Shown: in pieces, positions 1-6,826 of the stretch | How positions within the stretch are numbered: position 1 is the stretch's first letter | How the letters are laid out: each line of letters begins with the position of its first letter | Source: a virus | Reading direction: 5' to 3' (one strand) | Virus record (IMG/VR): IMGVR_UViG_3300032235_000212 | Coordinates: 1-28,399 of that record | Length of the DNA: 28,399 bases | Notes under the pieces: generated by a model | Database searches by the model: none | What the model saw: the letters and a program-made list of their open reading frames with translations, nothing else | What the model was told of the DNA's origin: nothing | Position numbers and translations under genes: made by a program

Positions 1-2
1 TG

Positions 3-863
3 ATGGAGCCAGGGATGAAGGGGTACGACCCATCAACTGGTGGTGGTAACTTTGCATTTGCACGGGGTAACATTGATCCCGAAGCTCTTCGTGCATGGTA
101 CCGTACTGGAAGTACCGACCTGGCAGAAGGTGATCGTTCCAAGTACACCCTGGAAGCATTGAATCCAACTACTAATGCTACAGCTGCAGCACCACAAGCT
201 ACCGCTAAGAAGCGTGGTGGCCTCGCTGGTGCTGGTGCTAACGTTAGCCGTCGTGAAGCACTTAAGATTGCACAAGGCAAAGACATCTCCGTTGCTCAAG
301 TAATGGACCGTGCTCTTGGTAGGGGTCAGACCCTTGGTGCTTCGTTGGTTAACAAGTACAACGCTGGTAAGCTAGATGATCGTAGCTATATCCAGAAGGC
401 TACCGATCGTGTCCTGGGTAACATGGGTGGTAAGTCACAGTACCAACCCGAAAGCTTGAGCCGCCTTAATACCTTTGGTAAGATGCCCAAAGGCTCCACT
501 TATGGAGGTATGACTTCCACTGGTGTACCCATCCTTGGTATGAAGCCTCCCAAGAATACCATGGGTGCAACCACCAAAGGTTCACCTACTGGTGGTGCTG
601 CCTCGGGTGGCTCTACTCTTGGTGGTGGCAGTGCTGCTGCTAATGGTAGTGATCTAGGCAACACTACTGTTGCTGATACTGCACCTACTGAAACGCCTAC
701 AAACGGTATCAACATTGACCTTGGTGGTAACACTGACATCTTCTCTACTGCTACTGGCTTCAGAACTAAGAAGTCTAGTCGCCGTGGTGGTGGTGCTCGG
801 GCACAAGGCCTTGGCTCTCAACGTGTATCACCTGTTGGTGGTTGGAACTATAACCTCGGATAA
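3..863 (+). CDS. Unknown Gly/Ser/Thr-rich protein upstream of portal
   Basis: I do not recognise a family. The protein has 286 residues from the first visible ATG, but the window begins two bases earlier, so the true start may lie upstream. Residues 1-60 look folded (aromatic and charged residues mixed), residues 75-150 are rich in Ala, Lys and Arg, and residues 190-240 are low-complexity Gly/Ser/Thr/Ala. The C-terminus is again basic (a KKSSRRGGGAR stretch) and ends in WNYNLG. The gene ends four bases before the portal start, and codon use matches the structural genes downstream, so it is probably co-expressed with them. A virion or head-assembly role is an inference from position only. Confidence 0.8.
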   Translation: MEPGMKGYDPSTGGGNFAFARGNIDPEALRAWYRTGSTDLAEGDRSKYTLEALNPTTNATAAAPQATAKKRGGLAGAGANVSRREALKIAQGKDISVAQVMDRALGRGQTLGASLVNKYNAGKLDDRSYIQKATDRVLGNMGGKSQYQPESLSRLNTFGKMPKGSTYGGMTSTGVPILGMKPPKNTMGATTKGSPTGGAASGGSTLGGGSAAANGSDLGNTTVADTAPTETPTNGINIDLGGNTDIFSTATGFRTKKSSRRGGGARAQGLGSQRVSPVGGWNYNLG

Positions 864-867
864 ATAA

Positions 868-2493
868 ATGACAGCTAAATCACGATACGATTATCTAAGT
901 AAATATCGTTCCACGTTTCTAGACACAGCTGTTCAGTGCTCTGAGTTGACACTACCTACCTTGATCCAACAGGATGATGACGTAGGCCGTTCAACTAATC
1001 TACGGTTGATTACACCCTGGCAGTCGGTCGGTGCCAAAGGAGTTGTGACATTGGCAAGTAAACTAATGCTTGCCCTGCTCCCTCCTCAGACCAGCTTCTT
1101 TAAGCTGCAAATCGATGACTCAAAGATCGGTGTAGATCTTCCTCCCGAAGCACGATCGGATCTTGACATCTCCTTTGCGAAGATGGAAAGGTCTGTCATG
1201 GAAATCATAGCAGCATCTAGTGATCGCGTTACCGTACACCAGGCTCTTAAGCATCTGGTCGTTGGTGGTAATGCGCTCATCTACATGGGCCCCAAGGGAC
1301 TTAAGCTATATCCATTGAACAGGTATGTTGTAGATCGAGATGGTAACGGTGAGATCCTAGAGATCGTTACACGAGAACGCATCAGCCGTAAGCTATTGGC
1401 TCCAGTATTGATGGCAGCATTGCCTGTCAATCCACCTGGTGAGGATGGCTCGGAGAATGATGAAGATGTAGATGTCTACACACATATCAAACGAGATAAC
1501 AATCGCCTTGTGTGGCACCAGGAAGTGTTCGATAAGATCATCCCTGGCTCTCAAGGTAAGGCACCATTGGATGCTAACCCGTGGCTGGTGCTACGGTTTA
1601 ATGTAGTAGATGGTGAGGCATTTGGACGTGGTAGGGTGGAGGAGTTCCTTGGTGACCTCCGTTCACTGGAAGCATTGATGCAAGCACTCGTAGAGGGCTC
1701 TGCAGTCGCCGCTAAGGTGGTCTTCACTGTGTCCCCGTCTAGTACTACCAAACCACAGACACTCTCCTCTGCGGGCAACGGAGCCATCATTCAAGGCCGA
1801 CCTGATGACATCAGTGTTGTGCAGGTTGGTAAGACTGCTGACTTCAAGACTGCCATGGAGATGGCTGGTGTACTGGAACGTAGGTTGAGTGAAGCATTCC
1901 TCATCCTGAATGTACGGAACAGTGAGCGTACTACTGCTGAAGAAGTACGTATGACACAGATGGAACTGGAGCAACAACTAGGTGGACTGTTTAGTTTGCT
2001 GACTGTTGAGTTCCTGGTACCATACCTGAACCGTAAGCTGTCCGTACTCCAGAAGAACCAGGACATCCCCCGTATTCCTAAGGATCTAGTACGTCCTACC
2101 ATTGTTGCAGGTATTAATGCACTAGGTAGGGGGCAGGATCGTGAATCACTTACCCAGTTCTTCACAATCATTGCACAAACACTTGGACCAGAAGCTCTCG
2201 GTACATACGTTAATGTAGACGAAGCTATCAAGCGTCTAGCTGCTGCACAAGGTATCGATGTATTGAACCTTGTTAAGTCAATGAGTCAGATCCAAGAAGA
2301 GCAAGGTCAAGCACAGCAACAAGCTATGCAAATGGAGCAACTTAAGCAGGCACCTAACATGGCCAAAGCTCCTATCATGGATCCCTCCAAGAATCCACAA
2401 TTGATGAATCAACTCAATGGACAAACAGACACCAACGAAACCCCAGAGATCGAACAAGAAAGCAACATCCCCGGAGGAAGTCCCTTCGGTTGA
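868..2493 (+). CDS. Portal (head-tail connector) protein, T7 gp8-like
   Basis: This protein forms the dodecameric ring at the unique capsid vertex through which DNA is packaged and ejected, and to which the tail attaches. The 541-residue length matches T7 gp8-type connectors (about 535). The N-terminal region (YLSKYRSTFLDTAVQCSELT, then LITPWQSVGAKGVVTLASKL) and the middle region (FNVVDGEAFGRGRVEEFLGD) are the signature stretches of this family. The C-terminal 70 residues are rich in Gln, Met and Asn and look flexible. The start at 868 follows the previous stop by four bases. The C-terminal coding end is overlapped in another frame by the small gene starting at 2417. The scaffold gene follows, as in T7. 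Assignment is firm from sequence pattern and gene order. Confidence 0.96.
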   Translation: MTAKSRYDYLSKYRSTFLDTAVQCSELTLPTLIQQDDDVGRSTNLRLITPWQSVGAKGVVTLASKLMLALLPPQTSFFKLQIDDSKIGVDLPPEARSDLDISFAKMERSVMEIIAASSDRVTVHQALKHLVVGGNALIYMGPKGLKLYPLNRYVVDRDGNGEILEIVTRERISRKLLAPVLMAALPVNPPGEDGSENDEDVDVYTHIKRDNNRLVWHQEVFDKIIPGSQGKAPLDANPWLVLRFNVVDGEAFGRGRVEEFLGDLRSLEALMQALVEGSAVAAKVVFTVSPSSTTKPQTLSSAGNGAIIQGRPDDISVVQVGKTADFKTAMEMAGVLERRLSEAFLILNVRNSERTTAEEVRMTQMELEQQLGGLFSLLTVEFLVPYLNRKLSVLQKNQDIPRIPKDLVRPTIVAGINALGRGQDRESLTQFFTIIAQTLGPEALGTYVNVDEAIKRLAAAQGIDVLNLVKSMSQIQEEQGQAQQQAMQMEQLKQAPNMAKAPIMDPSKNPQLMNQLNGQTDTNETPEIEQESNIPGGSPFG

Positions 2494-2650
2494 ACCAGTT
2501 GATGTACAAGCCGATCAAGAGCAAGCGCCTTCCATGAAGCGTACTAAGATTGGTGAACCCACCATCGGTCGTTCCCCCGATTTCGTCAAGACTGTAGGTC
2601 TTGGCAATCTAACCGTTATTACAGCAAATGGCAAACGAAATTACGATTAA
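2417..2650 (+). CDS. Small overlapping gene between portal and scaffold, unknown function
   Basis: A 77-residue reading frame begins inside the portal gene (77-base overlap, different frame) and ends 23 bases inside the scaffold gene. It fills the otherwise empty 134-base gap between those two. The N-terminal third is Pro/Gln/Lys/Glu-rich and disordered-looking. The part outside the overlap (VQADQEQAPSMKRTKIGEPT and the following GRSPDFVKTVGLGNLTVITA) reads like normal protein, with codon choice like the neighbours. An internal ATG at 2534 would give a 38-residue product wholly outside the portal gene. T7-like phages usually have portal and scaffold nearly adjacent, so this may be a small head-assembly or regulatory protein. 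I do not recognise it. Whether it is translated from 2417 or 2534 is unclear. Confidence 0.6.
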   Translation: MDKQTPTKPQRSNKKATSPEEVPSVEPVDVQADQEQAPSMKRTKIGEPTIGRSPDFVKTVGLGNLTVITANGKRNYD

Positions 2651-3389
2651 TCCATCCGATCAAGTTGAAGGTGAGTTTTCAGCTGAGGAACTTGATTCTC
2701 TGGCAGTTGGTGAACGTCTAGCTGAGCAAGAAAATGAACTGTTGGCTGGTAAGTATCGGTCAGCAGAAGAACTGGAACGTGGTTACCTTGAACTCCAGAA
2801 GCGCCTGAGTGGTAAGCAAGAGGAGGAGGCACCTGAAGCTACTACCGAAGAGCCCGAACAGGTAGAGGAAGAGACGCCAGAGGAAGTAGATCTCTATGAT
2901 TCTATCATGGAGTCCTACCGTACTGGTGAATGGGACCCAGAGCTAGTAGGTAAGGTAGAGAACATGAGCCCTGTTGATGTGGCTAACATGTTCCTACAGA
3001 AACAGGAAGCAGTACAAACCCCGCAGGCTACTTCTGCTGACATCGAACAAATCCAAGAGTCAGTTGGTGGTACTAGTGAGTATCAGAACATGATCCAATG
3101 GGCTAGTCAGAACCTGAGTGAACAGGAAGTATCGATGTATGATCAAGTCATGGATCGTGGTGACCCCCTTGCTATGTTCTTTGCTGCCCAAGCATTGAAT
3201 GCTAGGTACCAGGACTCTGTTGGGTACGATGGAGAGATGCTTACTGGCTCTGCTCCACGTAATACTACGGATGGATTCCGTTCTCAAGCAGAACTTGTAG
3301 CTGCTATGAGTGACCCACGTTACGATAAGGATCCTGCCTATCGTGCTGATGTAGCCGATAAACTTGAACGCTCTAACATTAACTTCTGA
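2628..3389 (+). CDS. Capsid assembly scaffolding protein, T7 gp9-like
   Basis: Scaffolding protein that directs assembly of the major capsid protein into the procapsid and leaves before maturation. The 253 residues include a very acidic N-terminal half, with Glu/Thr/Pro-rich runs at residues 65-90, typical of podovirus scaffolds. The family-like segment LLAGKYRSAEELERGYLELQ lies near residues 38-57; this motif is shared by many cyanophage and T7-like scaffolds. The C-terminus is basic and ends in VADKLERSNINF; in related phages the C-terminal region contacts the coat protein. The stop codon shares its last base with the ATG of hli (TGATG at 3387-3391), so the two are probably translationally coupled. 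Confidence 0.92.
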   Translation: MANEITINPSDQVEGEFSAEELDSLAVGERLAEQENELLAGKYRSAEELERGYLELQKRLSGKQEEEAPEATTEEPEQVEEETPEEVDLYDSIMESYRTGEWDPELVGKVENMSPVDVANMFLQKQEAVQTPQATSADIEQIQESVGGTSEYQNMIQWASQNLSEQEVSMYDQVMDRGDPLAMFFAAQALNARYQDSVGYDGEMLTGSAPRNTTDGFRSQAELVAAMSDPRYDKDPAYRADVADKLERSNINF

Positions 3390-3562
3390 TGAACGACACT
3401 AACATCTGGGCTAAAGAACCCCCCGTCTACATGGATCCTTCTTATAACGTGATGCATAACGAACGTGCTGAACTCATCAACGGTCGCCTGGCTATGCTTG
3501 GCATTGTGGCTGCTCTTGGCGCTTATGTAGTAACTGGTCAAATCATTCCTGGAGTATTCTGA
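3389..3562 (+). CDS. hli: High-light-inducible protein (Hli/HLIP)
   Basis: A 57-residue member of the chlorophyll a/b-binding superfamily with one membrane helix. In cyanobacteria, Hli proteins bind chlorophyll and carotenoid and protect photosystem II during assembly and light stress. The core motif [20 protein letters not shown] (residues 25-44) carries the conserved Glu, Asn, Gly-Arg and Ala-Met pigment-binding pattern. The end TGQIIPGVF matches the TGQIIPG tail typical of phage and multicopy cyanobacterial Hlis. The start overlaps the scaffold stop (TGATG) and its own stop overlaps the next start (TGATG at 3560-3564), placing it in the capsid operon. The N-terminal 24 residues are variable. 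Identification is secure despite the short length. Confidence 0.95.
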   Translation: MNDTNIWAKEPPVYMDPSYNVMHNERAELINGRLAMLGIVAALGAYVVTGQIIPGVF

Positions 3563-3702
3563 TGCCCCTCAAGAAAGGTTCCTCCGATAAGACCGTATCT
3601 GCTAACATCCGTAAGATGAAGTCAGAAGGTTATCCACAAAAGCAAGCTGTGGCTGCTGCACTTAACAGTGCTGGTAAGTCCAAACCCAAAAAGAAAAAGT
3701 AA
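3562..3702 (+). CDS. Tiny basic phage protein (46 aa), unknown function
   Basis: A 46-residue product starting on the last base of the hli stop. The sequence begins [20 protein letters not shown], continues [20 protein letters not shown], and ends in a Lys/Pro tail. This pattern (short Lys-Gly-Ser start, a [23 protein letters not shown]-like helix, basic tail) resembles a small protein I have seen in many phage genomes without known function. The basic tail suggests nucleic acid or capsid contact, which is inference. It is coupled to hli by TGATG and followed after five bases by another tiny basic gene. Confidence 0.78.
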   Translation: MPLKKGSSDKTVSANIRKMKSEGYPQKQAVAAALNSAGKSKPKKKK

Positions 3703-3707
3703 CTATC

Positions 3708-3827
3708 ATGCCTAAAGTTGGTGGTAAGGAGTTTCCCTATACTCCTGCTGGTAAAGCTGCTGCTAAAAAGGCAGCTGCTAAAACAGGTAAGCCTGTCAAG
3801 ATGCCTTCTAAAAAGAAGGGATACTAA
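3708..3827 (+). CDS. Tiny Lys/Ala-rich phage protein (39 aa), unknown function
   Basis: A 39-residue protein beginning MPKVGGKEFPYTPAGKAAAK and ending KMPSKKKGY. Short proteins starting MPKVG-x-K-x-FPYT followed by Ala/Lys repeats are common in phage structural regions and are usually annotated as hypothetical. The high Lys content suggests binding to DNA or to an acidic partner. It sits between the 46-residue basic protein and the RlpA-like gene. A long hairpin begins eight to eleven bases after its stop, so it may be the last gene of the scaffold-hli transcription segment. Confidence 0.72.
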   Translation: MPKVGGKEFPYTPAGKAAAKKAAAKTGKPVKMPSKKKGY

Positions 3828-3834
3828 GTATTGG

Positions 3835-3871
3835 TAGTTCCGTTAATACTGCGCGTGTATTGGCGGAATTG
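3835..3871 (+). promoter_or_regulatory. Long RNA hairpin before the rlpA-like/psbA pair
   Basis: Bases 3838-3849 can pair with 3857-3868 over 12 positions (ten Watson-Crick, two G-U), with a seven-base loop. Three weaker pairs extend the stem to 3835-3871. No T-run follows, so it is not a classical terminator. It could be a processing site, an mRNA stabiliser or an attenuator. A weak sigma-70-like arrangement overlaps it: TTGGCG at 3860-3865, a 16-base spacer, and TAATAT at 3882-3887, each matching four of six consensus bases. The hairpin ends just where the Shine-Dalgarno-like GAAGG (3871-3875) begins. Confidence 0.55.
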
Positions 3872-3909
3872 AAGGTGTAAGTAATATTAAAGTTCTTTGC
3901 TTTATCATT

Positions 3910-4206
3910 ATGCTACCTCTTCTAACTACTCTGTCAGTCCTCACTAGCTGGTACGGACCTGGATTCCATGGTTCGCTATCCGCGAATGGCGAACGATACA
4001 ATCAAAACGGCCTTACTGCAGCGCACAAGACACTACCATTCGGAACACGCCTTAGGGTGTGCTTCAATCGGTGTGCCGTTGTACGGGTCACAGATCGCGG
4101 TCCCTACATTCATGGACGGGAAATTGATCTCAGTAAAGGTGCGGCTGATGCTATCGGTCTCACTGCCAGTGGAGTTGGTAGGGTCCAAGTAACACGACTC
4201 AACTAA
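3910..4206 (+). CDS. RlpA-like double-psi beta-barrel protein
   Basis: The protein matches the RlpA/septal lytic-transglycosylase-like double-psi beta-barrel fold. [20 protein letters not shown] (residues 13-32), then [16 protein letters not shown] (35-50), [10 protein letters not shown] (57-66) and [15 protein letters not shown] (69-83) align step by step with the RlpA core. The Asp of the TDRGP motif, catalytic in characterised RlpA, is present (D62). From the ATG the protein has 98 residues and begins [16 protein letters not shown], hydrophobic but with no basic residue and no Shine-Dalgarno in front. In the same frame, ATT at 3886 preceded by GAAGG would add eight residues including a Lys and make a complete signal peptide. 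The stop lies eight bases before psbA. It may cleave or bind host peptidoglycan; the lytic activity is inferred from the family. Confidence 0.85.
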   Translation: MLPLLTTLSVLTSWYGPGFHGSLSANGERYNQNGLTAAHKTLPFGTRLRVCFNRCAVVRVTDRGPYIHGREIDLSKGAADAIGLTASGVGRVQVTRLN

Positions 4207-4214
4207 CACTACTA

Positions 4215-5297
4215 ATGTCTGCAACACTCGCAGCTCCACAGTCCCGAGTTAATCCTTGGGACTCTTATCTCAGCTGGGTAACCAGCACTAACAACCGTCT
4301 TTATATTGGCCACTTCGGGGTTCTCATGATCCCGTGTTTGCTGGCCGCTACTGCTTGTTTTATTCTTGCATTCATTGCTGCGCCTCCTGTTGACATTGAT
4401 GGGATCCGCGAACCTGTCGCTGGGAGCCTTCTCTATGGAAACAACATTATATCGGGAGCCGTCGTTCCGAGCAGCAATGCCATCGGACTACACTTCTACC
4501 CAATTTGGGAAGCTAATTCACTTGATGAATGGCTCTACAACGGCGGCCCTTTCCAACTCACAGTGTTCCACTTCCTCATTGGCATCTATGCTTACATGGG
4601 ACGAGAGTGGGAACTTAGCTATCGATTAGGGATGAGGCCCTGGATCTTTGTCGCATACTCCGCACCAGTCGCAGCCGCTACGGCAGTCTTTCTTATCTAT
4701 CCATTCGGGCAGGGCTCCTTTAGCGATGCCATGCCACTGGGTATTAGCGGTACGTTCAACTACATGTTGGTATTCCAAGCCGAACACAACATTCTCATGC
4801 ACCCGTTCCACATGTTGGGTGTCGCTGGCGTTTTCGGTGGCTCACTGTTCAGTGCTATGCATGGTTCGCTGGTTACGTCCAGCCTTGTTCGTGAAACGAC
4901 TGAAGAGATCTCTCAGAACTACGGTTACAAGTTTGGGCAGGAAGAGGAAACCTACAATATCGTAGCTGCTCATGGTTACTTTGGACGTTTGATCTTCCAA
5001 TATGCATCATTCAATAATTCTCGTAGCTTGCATTTCTTCCTTGCTGCTTGGCCTGTTGTTGGTATCTGGTTTGCTGCTTTGGGCGTTTCGACCATGGCTT
5101 TCAATCTTAATGGTTTCAACTTTAACCAATCTTTGGTTGACAATCAGAACAATGTTATCCCTACCTGGGCGGACATCCTGAATCGTGCTGGGCTTGGCTT
5201 TGAAGTCATGCACGAACGCAATGCTCATAACTTCCCACTTGATCTAGCCAGTGCTGAAGTAACTCCTGTTGCTTTGGTAGCTCCTGTGATTGGCTGA
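4215..5297 (+). CDS. psbA: Photosystem II reaction-centre protein D1
   Basis: D1 core subunit of photosystem II, 360 residues (normal length), with five membrane helices. It binds P680 chlorophylls, pheophytin, QB and the Mn4CaO5 cluster. Visible landmarks (standard D1 numbering, this protein being shifted by +1): Tyr161 (FLIYP), Asp170 (SFSD), Glu189-His190, His198 and His215 ([17 protein letters not shown]), and the C-terminal ligands in [18 protein letters not shown]. The CtpA cleavage site after DLA344 and a short C-terminal extension are present. Position 130 is Glu ([11 protein letters not shown]), the D1:2 high-light/stress form in Synechococcus. Phage D1 replaces turnover-prone host D1 during infection. 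No Shine-Dalgarno is evident; the gene starts eight bases after the RlpA-like stop. The first two-thirds and last third differ in base composition. Confidence 0.98.
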   Translation: MSATLAAPQSRVNPWDSYLSWVTSTNNRLYIGHFGVLMIPCLLAATACFILAFIAAPPVDIDGIREPVAGSLLYGNNIISGAVVPSSNAIGLHFYPIWEANSLDEWLYNGGPFQLTVFHFLIGIYAYMGREWELSYRLGMRPWIFVAYSAPVAAATAVFLIYPFGQGSFSDAMPLGISGTFNYMLVFQAEHNILMHPFHMLGVAGVFGGSLFSAMHGSLVTSSLVRETTEEISQNYGYKFGQEEETYNIVAAHGYFGRLIFQYASFNNSRSLHFFLAAWPVVGIWFAALGVSTMAFNLNGFNFNQSLVDNQNNVIPTWADILNRAGLGFEVMHERNAHNFPLDLASAEVTPVALVAPVIG

Positions 5298-5304
5298 TTG
5301 GACT

Positions 5305-5337
5305 GGAGGCACCTCAGAGTAGGACCTCCTTTTCTTT
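5305..5337 (+). terminator. Terminator-like hairpin after psbA
   Basis: Eight bases after the psbA stop, GGAGG (5305-5309) pairs with CCTCC (5325-5329), and an inner CC/GG step (5312-5313 with 5322-5323) follows a small internal loop. The hairpin is followed directly by TTTTCTTT (5330-5337). This is the layout of a rho-independent terminator of moderate strength. Together with the hairpin at 3835-3871 it would delimit an rlpA-like/psbA unit. Confidence 0.6.
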
Positions 5338-5371
5338 GACTGAGGCCGGTTACGACCGACACCCTTAGTCA
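5337..5371 (+). other. Structured RNA leader hairpin upstream of major capsid gene
   Basis: Bases 5337-5345 pair with 5363-5371 (nine pairs, one G-U). Inside, CGGT (5347-5350) pairs with ACCG (5355-5358), closing a TACG loop, a member of the stable UNCG tetraloop class. No T-run follows. It lies about 90 bases before the GTG start of the capsid gene, so it could protect the 5' end of a processed capsid mRNA or be an RNase III-type processing signal. Function is inference. Confidence 0.5.
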
Positions 5372-5383
5372 TGACAGTCGGAG

Positions 5384-5412
5384 AGACGACAACAAAAATA
5401 GACGACAAAAAT
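5384..5412 (+). repeat. Adenine-rich tandem direct repeat in capsid leader
   Basis: Two abutting copies: AGACGACAACAAAAAT (5384-5399) and AGACGACAAAAAT (5400-5412). The second lacks an internal AAC but is otherwise identical. The A-rich, G-poor sequence is likely single-stranded in RNA. It may be a binding site for ribosomal protein S1 or a regulator, or part of a promoter region. It lies between the leader hairpin and the palindrome. Confidence 0.55.
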
Positions 5413-5426
5413 TCTAAGCGCTTAGA
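5413..5426. promoter_or_regulatory. 14-bp perfect palindrome upstream of major capsid gene
   Basis: TCTAAGCGCTTAGA reads identically on both strands, with no central spacer. It lies 35 bases before the GTG start of the capsid gene. Perfect spacerless palindromes of this size usually suit a dimeric DNA-binding protein better than an RNA hairpin, so an operator-like site is possible. No known regulator or promoter motif could be matched by eye. Confidence 0.5.
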
Positions 5427-5461
5427 GAGACTACATTTAACAAACTCTCTCTTTAACTATT

Positions 5462-6481
5462 GTGGCTAACACTTCCGTAACTTCTATCGGTAGTATTAAT
5501 AATACTTCCGCAACTCCTCTTGCTCTTGGTACTGCCTATGATACCAAGTATGCAACTTATCTGAAACTGTTCAGTGGCGAGATGTTCAAAGCCTATGAAG
5601 GGGCTACGATCGCCAAAGGTACTGTGCAAAGCCGTACCCTGAAGAACGGCAAAGCTATGCAGTTCATCTTCACGGGGCGCATGGAGGCAGCTTATCACGA
5701 GCCTGGCACTCCTATCCTCGGTAGCGGTGATCCTCCGGTGGCCGAGAAGACCATCGTTTGTGATGACCTGCTGATCAGCTCTGCATTCGTTTATGATCTC
5801 GATGAGACGCTTGCTCATTATAGCCTGCGTAGCGAGATCGCTAAAAAAATCGGCTATGCTCTTGCTGAAGCATACGATAAGAAGATCTTCCGTCAGATCG
5901 CTAAGGCTGCTCGTGAAGCTCACCCCATCACTGCCGCTCCTGGTCCTGAGCCCGGCGGTAGCGTGATCCAACTGGGTGCTAACAAAGAGTATGATGCTCA
6001 AGCCCTGGTGGATGCCTTCTTTGAAGCTGCCAGCATTATGGATGAGAAGAACCTGCCCAAGCAGGGTCGCACCGCTGTGCTGTCTCCTCGTCAATACTAC
6101 GCTCTCGTGAGCCAAGTTGATTCTAACATCCTGAACCGTGACTTCGGTGCCTCCCAAGGTAACCTGAACAGCGGTGAGGGTCTCTATGAGATCGCTGGTA
6201 TCTCGATCAAGCGCTCCAACAACCTGCCCTTCCTGGCTGGTAGCATCTCTTCTGTTAACGGTGAGAACAACAACTACTCCGGTAACTTCAGCACCCACTG
6301 CGGTCTGATCTACTACAAGGATGCTGCTGGTGTGGTGGAAGCTATTGCTCCCTCTGTGCAGACTACCTCTGGTGATGTCTCCGTGATGTACCAGGGTGAC
6401 CTGATCGTGGGTCGTCTGGCTATGGGCTGCGGTACTCTGAACCCCGCTGCTGCTATTGAGCTGCAGTCGGCTCGCTCCTGA
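5462..6481 (+). CDS. Major capsid protein, T7 gp10-like
   Basis: The shell protein of the icosahedral head (HK97 fold, T7 gp10 family), 339 residues against about 345 for T7 gp10A. Recognisable stretches are KYATYLKLFSGEMFKAYEGA (residues 29-48), the VQSRTLKNGKAMQFIFTGRM loop with HEPGTPILG, LISSAFVYDLDETLAHYSLR (101-120) and the central RTAVLSPRQYYALVSQVDSN. The start is GTG at 5462; no in-frame ATG lies upstream, and no Shine-Dalgarno is visible in the CT-rich leader (CTCTCTCTTTAACTATT). Codon choice is visibly GC- and C-ending-rich compared with neighbours, as in very highly expressed genes. Three in-frame stops (6479, 6482, 6494) separate it from the next gene in the same frame. I see no slippery site for a gp10B-type frameshift product. 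Confidence 0.96.
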   Translation: MANTSVTSIGSINNTSATPLALGTAYDTKYATYLKLFSGEMFKAYEGATIAKGTVQSRTLKNGKAMQFIFTGRMEAAYHEPGTPILGSGDPPVAEKTIVCDDLLISSAFVYDLDETLAHYSLRSEIAKKIGYALAEAYDKKIFRQIAKAAREAHPITAAPGPEPGGSVIQLGANKEYDAQALVDAFFEAASIMDEKNLPKQGRTAVLSPRQYYALVSQVDSNILNRDFGASQGNLNSGEGLYEIAGISIKRSNNLPFLAGSISSVNGENNNYSGNFSTHCGLIYYKDAAGVVEAIAPSVQTTSGDVSVMYQGDLIVGRLAMGCGTLNPAAAIELQSARS

Positions 6482-6496
6482 TAAAGGAGAGAGTAA

Positions 6497-6826
6497 ATGG
6501 GATTCGCAGTTGTTGATGGTGTGGGCGTCACTACTAGTGAAACTGCCTACATGCGTCCCCCTATTGAGCCCGGTCGTGAAGGTGGTACAGTTGTTTCTGT
6601 AACCCGTCTGACTGCTGGTACTGGCCAAACTGCTGGTACTAAGGCCACCACTGATGATAACATTAACGGCGTTGGCTGTACCCTCACTACCACTGTCTCC
6701 GGTGGTCTTGTGAATGGCCAGACCGTTGCTGCTGGTGGTGATGGCTATCGCGTTGGTGATGTGCTGTCAGTTGCTGGCACTACCAGTGCAACCTTCCGTG
6801 TTGACACTGTTTCTTATACCAACTGA
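6497..6826 (+). CDS. Small Gly/Thr-rich probable virion protein (head decoration or fibre candidate)
   Basis: A 109-residue protein rich in Gly, Thr and Val. The C-terminal half (GGDGYRVGDVLSVAG near residues 80-94) carries the GYxVGDVLxVxG motif found in beta-structured domains of many phage structural proteins. A strong Shine-Dalgarno (AAGGAG at 6484-6489) precedes the ATG by seven bases, predicting high translation. The position directly after the major capsid gene and before a strong terminator matches genes for capsid decoration proteins. I do not recognise a named family, so decoration or head-fibre function is inference. Confidence 0.82.
   Translation: MGFAVVDGVGVTTSETAYMRPPIEPGREGGTVVSVTRLTAGTGQTAGTKATTDDNINGVGCTLTTTVSGGLVNGQTVAAGGDGYRVGDVLSVAGTTSATFRVDTVSYTN

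Noticed and set aside
5336-5365. TTGACT at 5336-5341 as a -35 promoter box for the capsid gene
   Set aside because: It matches five of six consensus bases, but no -10-like hexamer lies at 16-18 bases, and it falls inside the terminator tail and hairpin stem.
6450-6500. Possible gp10B-like extension by frameshift or read-through from the capsid gene into the next gene in the same frame
   Set aside because: Three in-frame stops (6479, 6482, 6494) separate them, the next gene has its own strong Shine-Dalgarno, and no slippery heptamer is seen near the end.
5453-6628. A 391-codon open frame on the minus strand, longer than the capsid gene it covers
   Set aside because: It is antisense to an unmistakable capsid gene, its product is low-complexity Ser/Thr/His-rich, and long antisense frames are a by-product of the strong codon bias here. 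No ribosome-binding site or neighbouring minus-strand genes support it.
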